A DNA stretch of 15,194 bases, taken from NCBI GenBank assembly GCA_021818125.1, contig JAKAFG010000025.1, positions 1 to 15,194 of the forward strand, written 5' to 3'. Both the position numbers and the translations under genes were made by a program. Positions 14,834-15,194 of this stretch are shown one piece after another; the stretch's first letter is position 1; every line of letters starts with the position of its first letter. The notes under the pieces were generated by a model, which saw nothing but the letters and a program-made list of their open reading frames with translations, was not told where the DNA came from and made no database searches. This DNA comes from Pseudomonadota bacterium (GTDB taxonomy: Bacteria > Pseudomonadota > Gammaproteobacteria > Acidithiobacillales > Acidithiobacillaceae).

Positions 14834-15154
14834 TTAAGCCGGCTTGGGTGCAAACGCCATACAGTAACCATCAGGCGCCACTGATCCGGCTACAACCTTG
14901 CAGCAATGCGGCGCGATAAAGTTCGCGCACACCGAGCATTGGTCTTTACCCTTGGGATGTGGCTGATATTGCAGGGCAGCCTTAGGTGTGGTTCCCGGAC
15001 ACTTTCCAGCCGCATGGGCCGCGCCGATCGGATTTACTCCGGCCACTGCTCCGGCCGCCACTACACCAGCCGTTATGGCGATGCCTTTTAAGACCTGACG
15101 ACGACTCACGTTCTCAGGCTCGTTCTTTTCGATTCCCTTTTGTTCGTCACTCAT
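14834..15154 (-). CDS. iro: High-potential iron-sulfur protein (HiPIP), Iro-like, Tat-exported
   Basis: This 106-residue precursor is of a small [4Fe-4S] electron carrier that works in the periplasm. The N-terminus has a twin-arginine signal (N-V-S-R-R-Q-V-L-K, then a hydrophobic stretch ending A-H-A-A), as expected for a protein exported with its cluster folded. The mature part has the HiPIP cysteine pattern: C-S-V-C at 73-76, Cys85 (Cys84 adjacent) before K-V-V-A-G, and Cys98 in D-G-Y-C-M-A-F-A-P-K. The segment P-K-G-K-D-Q-C-S-V-C-A-N-F-I-A-P-H is very like my recollection of Iro from Acidithiobacillus ferrooxidans, a protein studied as a possible iron-oxidation electron carrier. Two further cysteines (52, and one of 84/85) are extra to the cluster. 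The ATG at 15154 has a perfect AAGGAG seven bases upstream. A strong terminator follows, so it is probably the last gene of its own transcript. Confidence 0.92.
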   Translation of the reverse strand: MSDEQKGIEKNEPENVSRRQVLKGIAITAGVVAAGAVAGVNPIGAAHAAGKCPGTTPKAALQYQPHPKGKDQCSVCANFIAPHCCKVVAGSVAPDGYCMAFAPKPA

Positions 15155-15194
15155 GATATCACTCCTTAAAAATAAACAGTTTACCCTTTTGCTT

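Noticed and set aside
1..15194. CRISPR arrays, tRNA or rRNA genes, insertion sequences, attachment sites
   Set aside because: I found no regularly spaced repeats, no cloverleaf-like or rRNA-like sequence, and no transposase or integrase frame on either strand.

Overview
The window looks like chromosomal DNA of an acidophilic, iron/sulfur-oxidising gammaproteobacterial-type chemolithotroph, most likely Acidithiobacillus. The main pointer is the right-most gene, a small twin-arginine-exported high-potential iron-sulfur protein that closely resembles the Iro/HiPIP electron carriers of acidithiobacilli. A System II (ResB/ResC) cytochrome c assembly pair and a monohaem cytochrome c lie next to it. 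The genus is inferred from recognised protein features; no search was possible.

Layout. The 3' end of an MFS transporter gene reads rightward at the left edge (1-497). Everything else is on the minus strand and reads right to left: iro (HiPIP), closed by a clear rho-independent terminator; then monohaem cytochrome c, a DsbC/DsbG-like thioredoxin-fold lipoprotein, a winged-helix/PdxH fusion, resB, resC, a small orphan lipoprotein, a two-helix membrane protein with a bacterial PH domain, and a b561-type cytochrome. Next comes a tightly packed biosynthetic operon: thiD, thiE, hemL, a HIT-family protein, a ComEA-like secreted helix-hairpin-helix protein, hemC, hemD, hemB and a TonB-like protein. 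Several junctions in this operon are 4-base ATGA stop/start overlaps.

How the genes fit together. HemL, HemB, HemC and HemD supply the early haem pathway from glutamate-1-semialdehyde to uroporphyrinogen III. ResB/ResC attach haem to CXXCH cytochromes outside the membrane, and the DsbC/G-like lipoprotein is a candidate for keeping those cysteines in the right redox state. The cytochrome c, HiPIP and cytochrome b561 are electron carriers. PdxH makes pyridoxal phosphate, the cofactor of HemL. The stretch therefore reads as a cytochrome-making and electron-transfer neighbourhood.

The most unusual item is the pyridoxamine phosphate oxidase, which carries an N-terminal extension of about 90 residues that reads as a winged-helix DNA-binding domain. 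The block from about 7480 to 14100 is clearly richer in A+T than either flank, suggesting a different history. No tRNA, rRNA, CRISPR array, insertion sequence or phage gene was seen.
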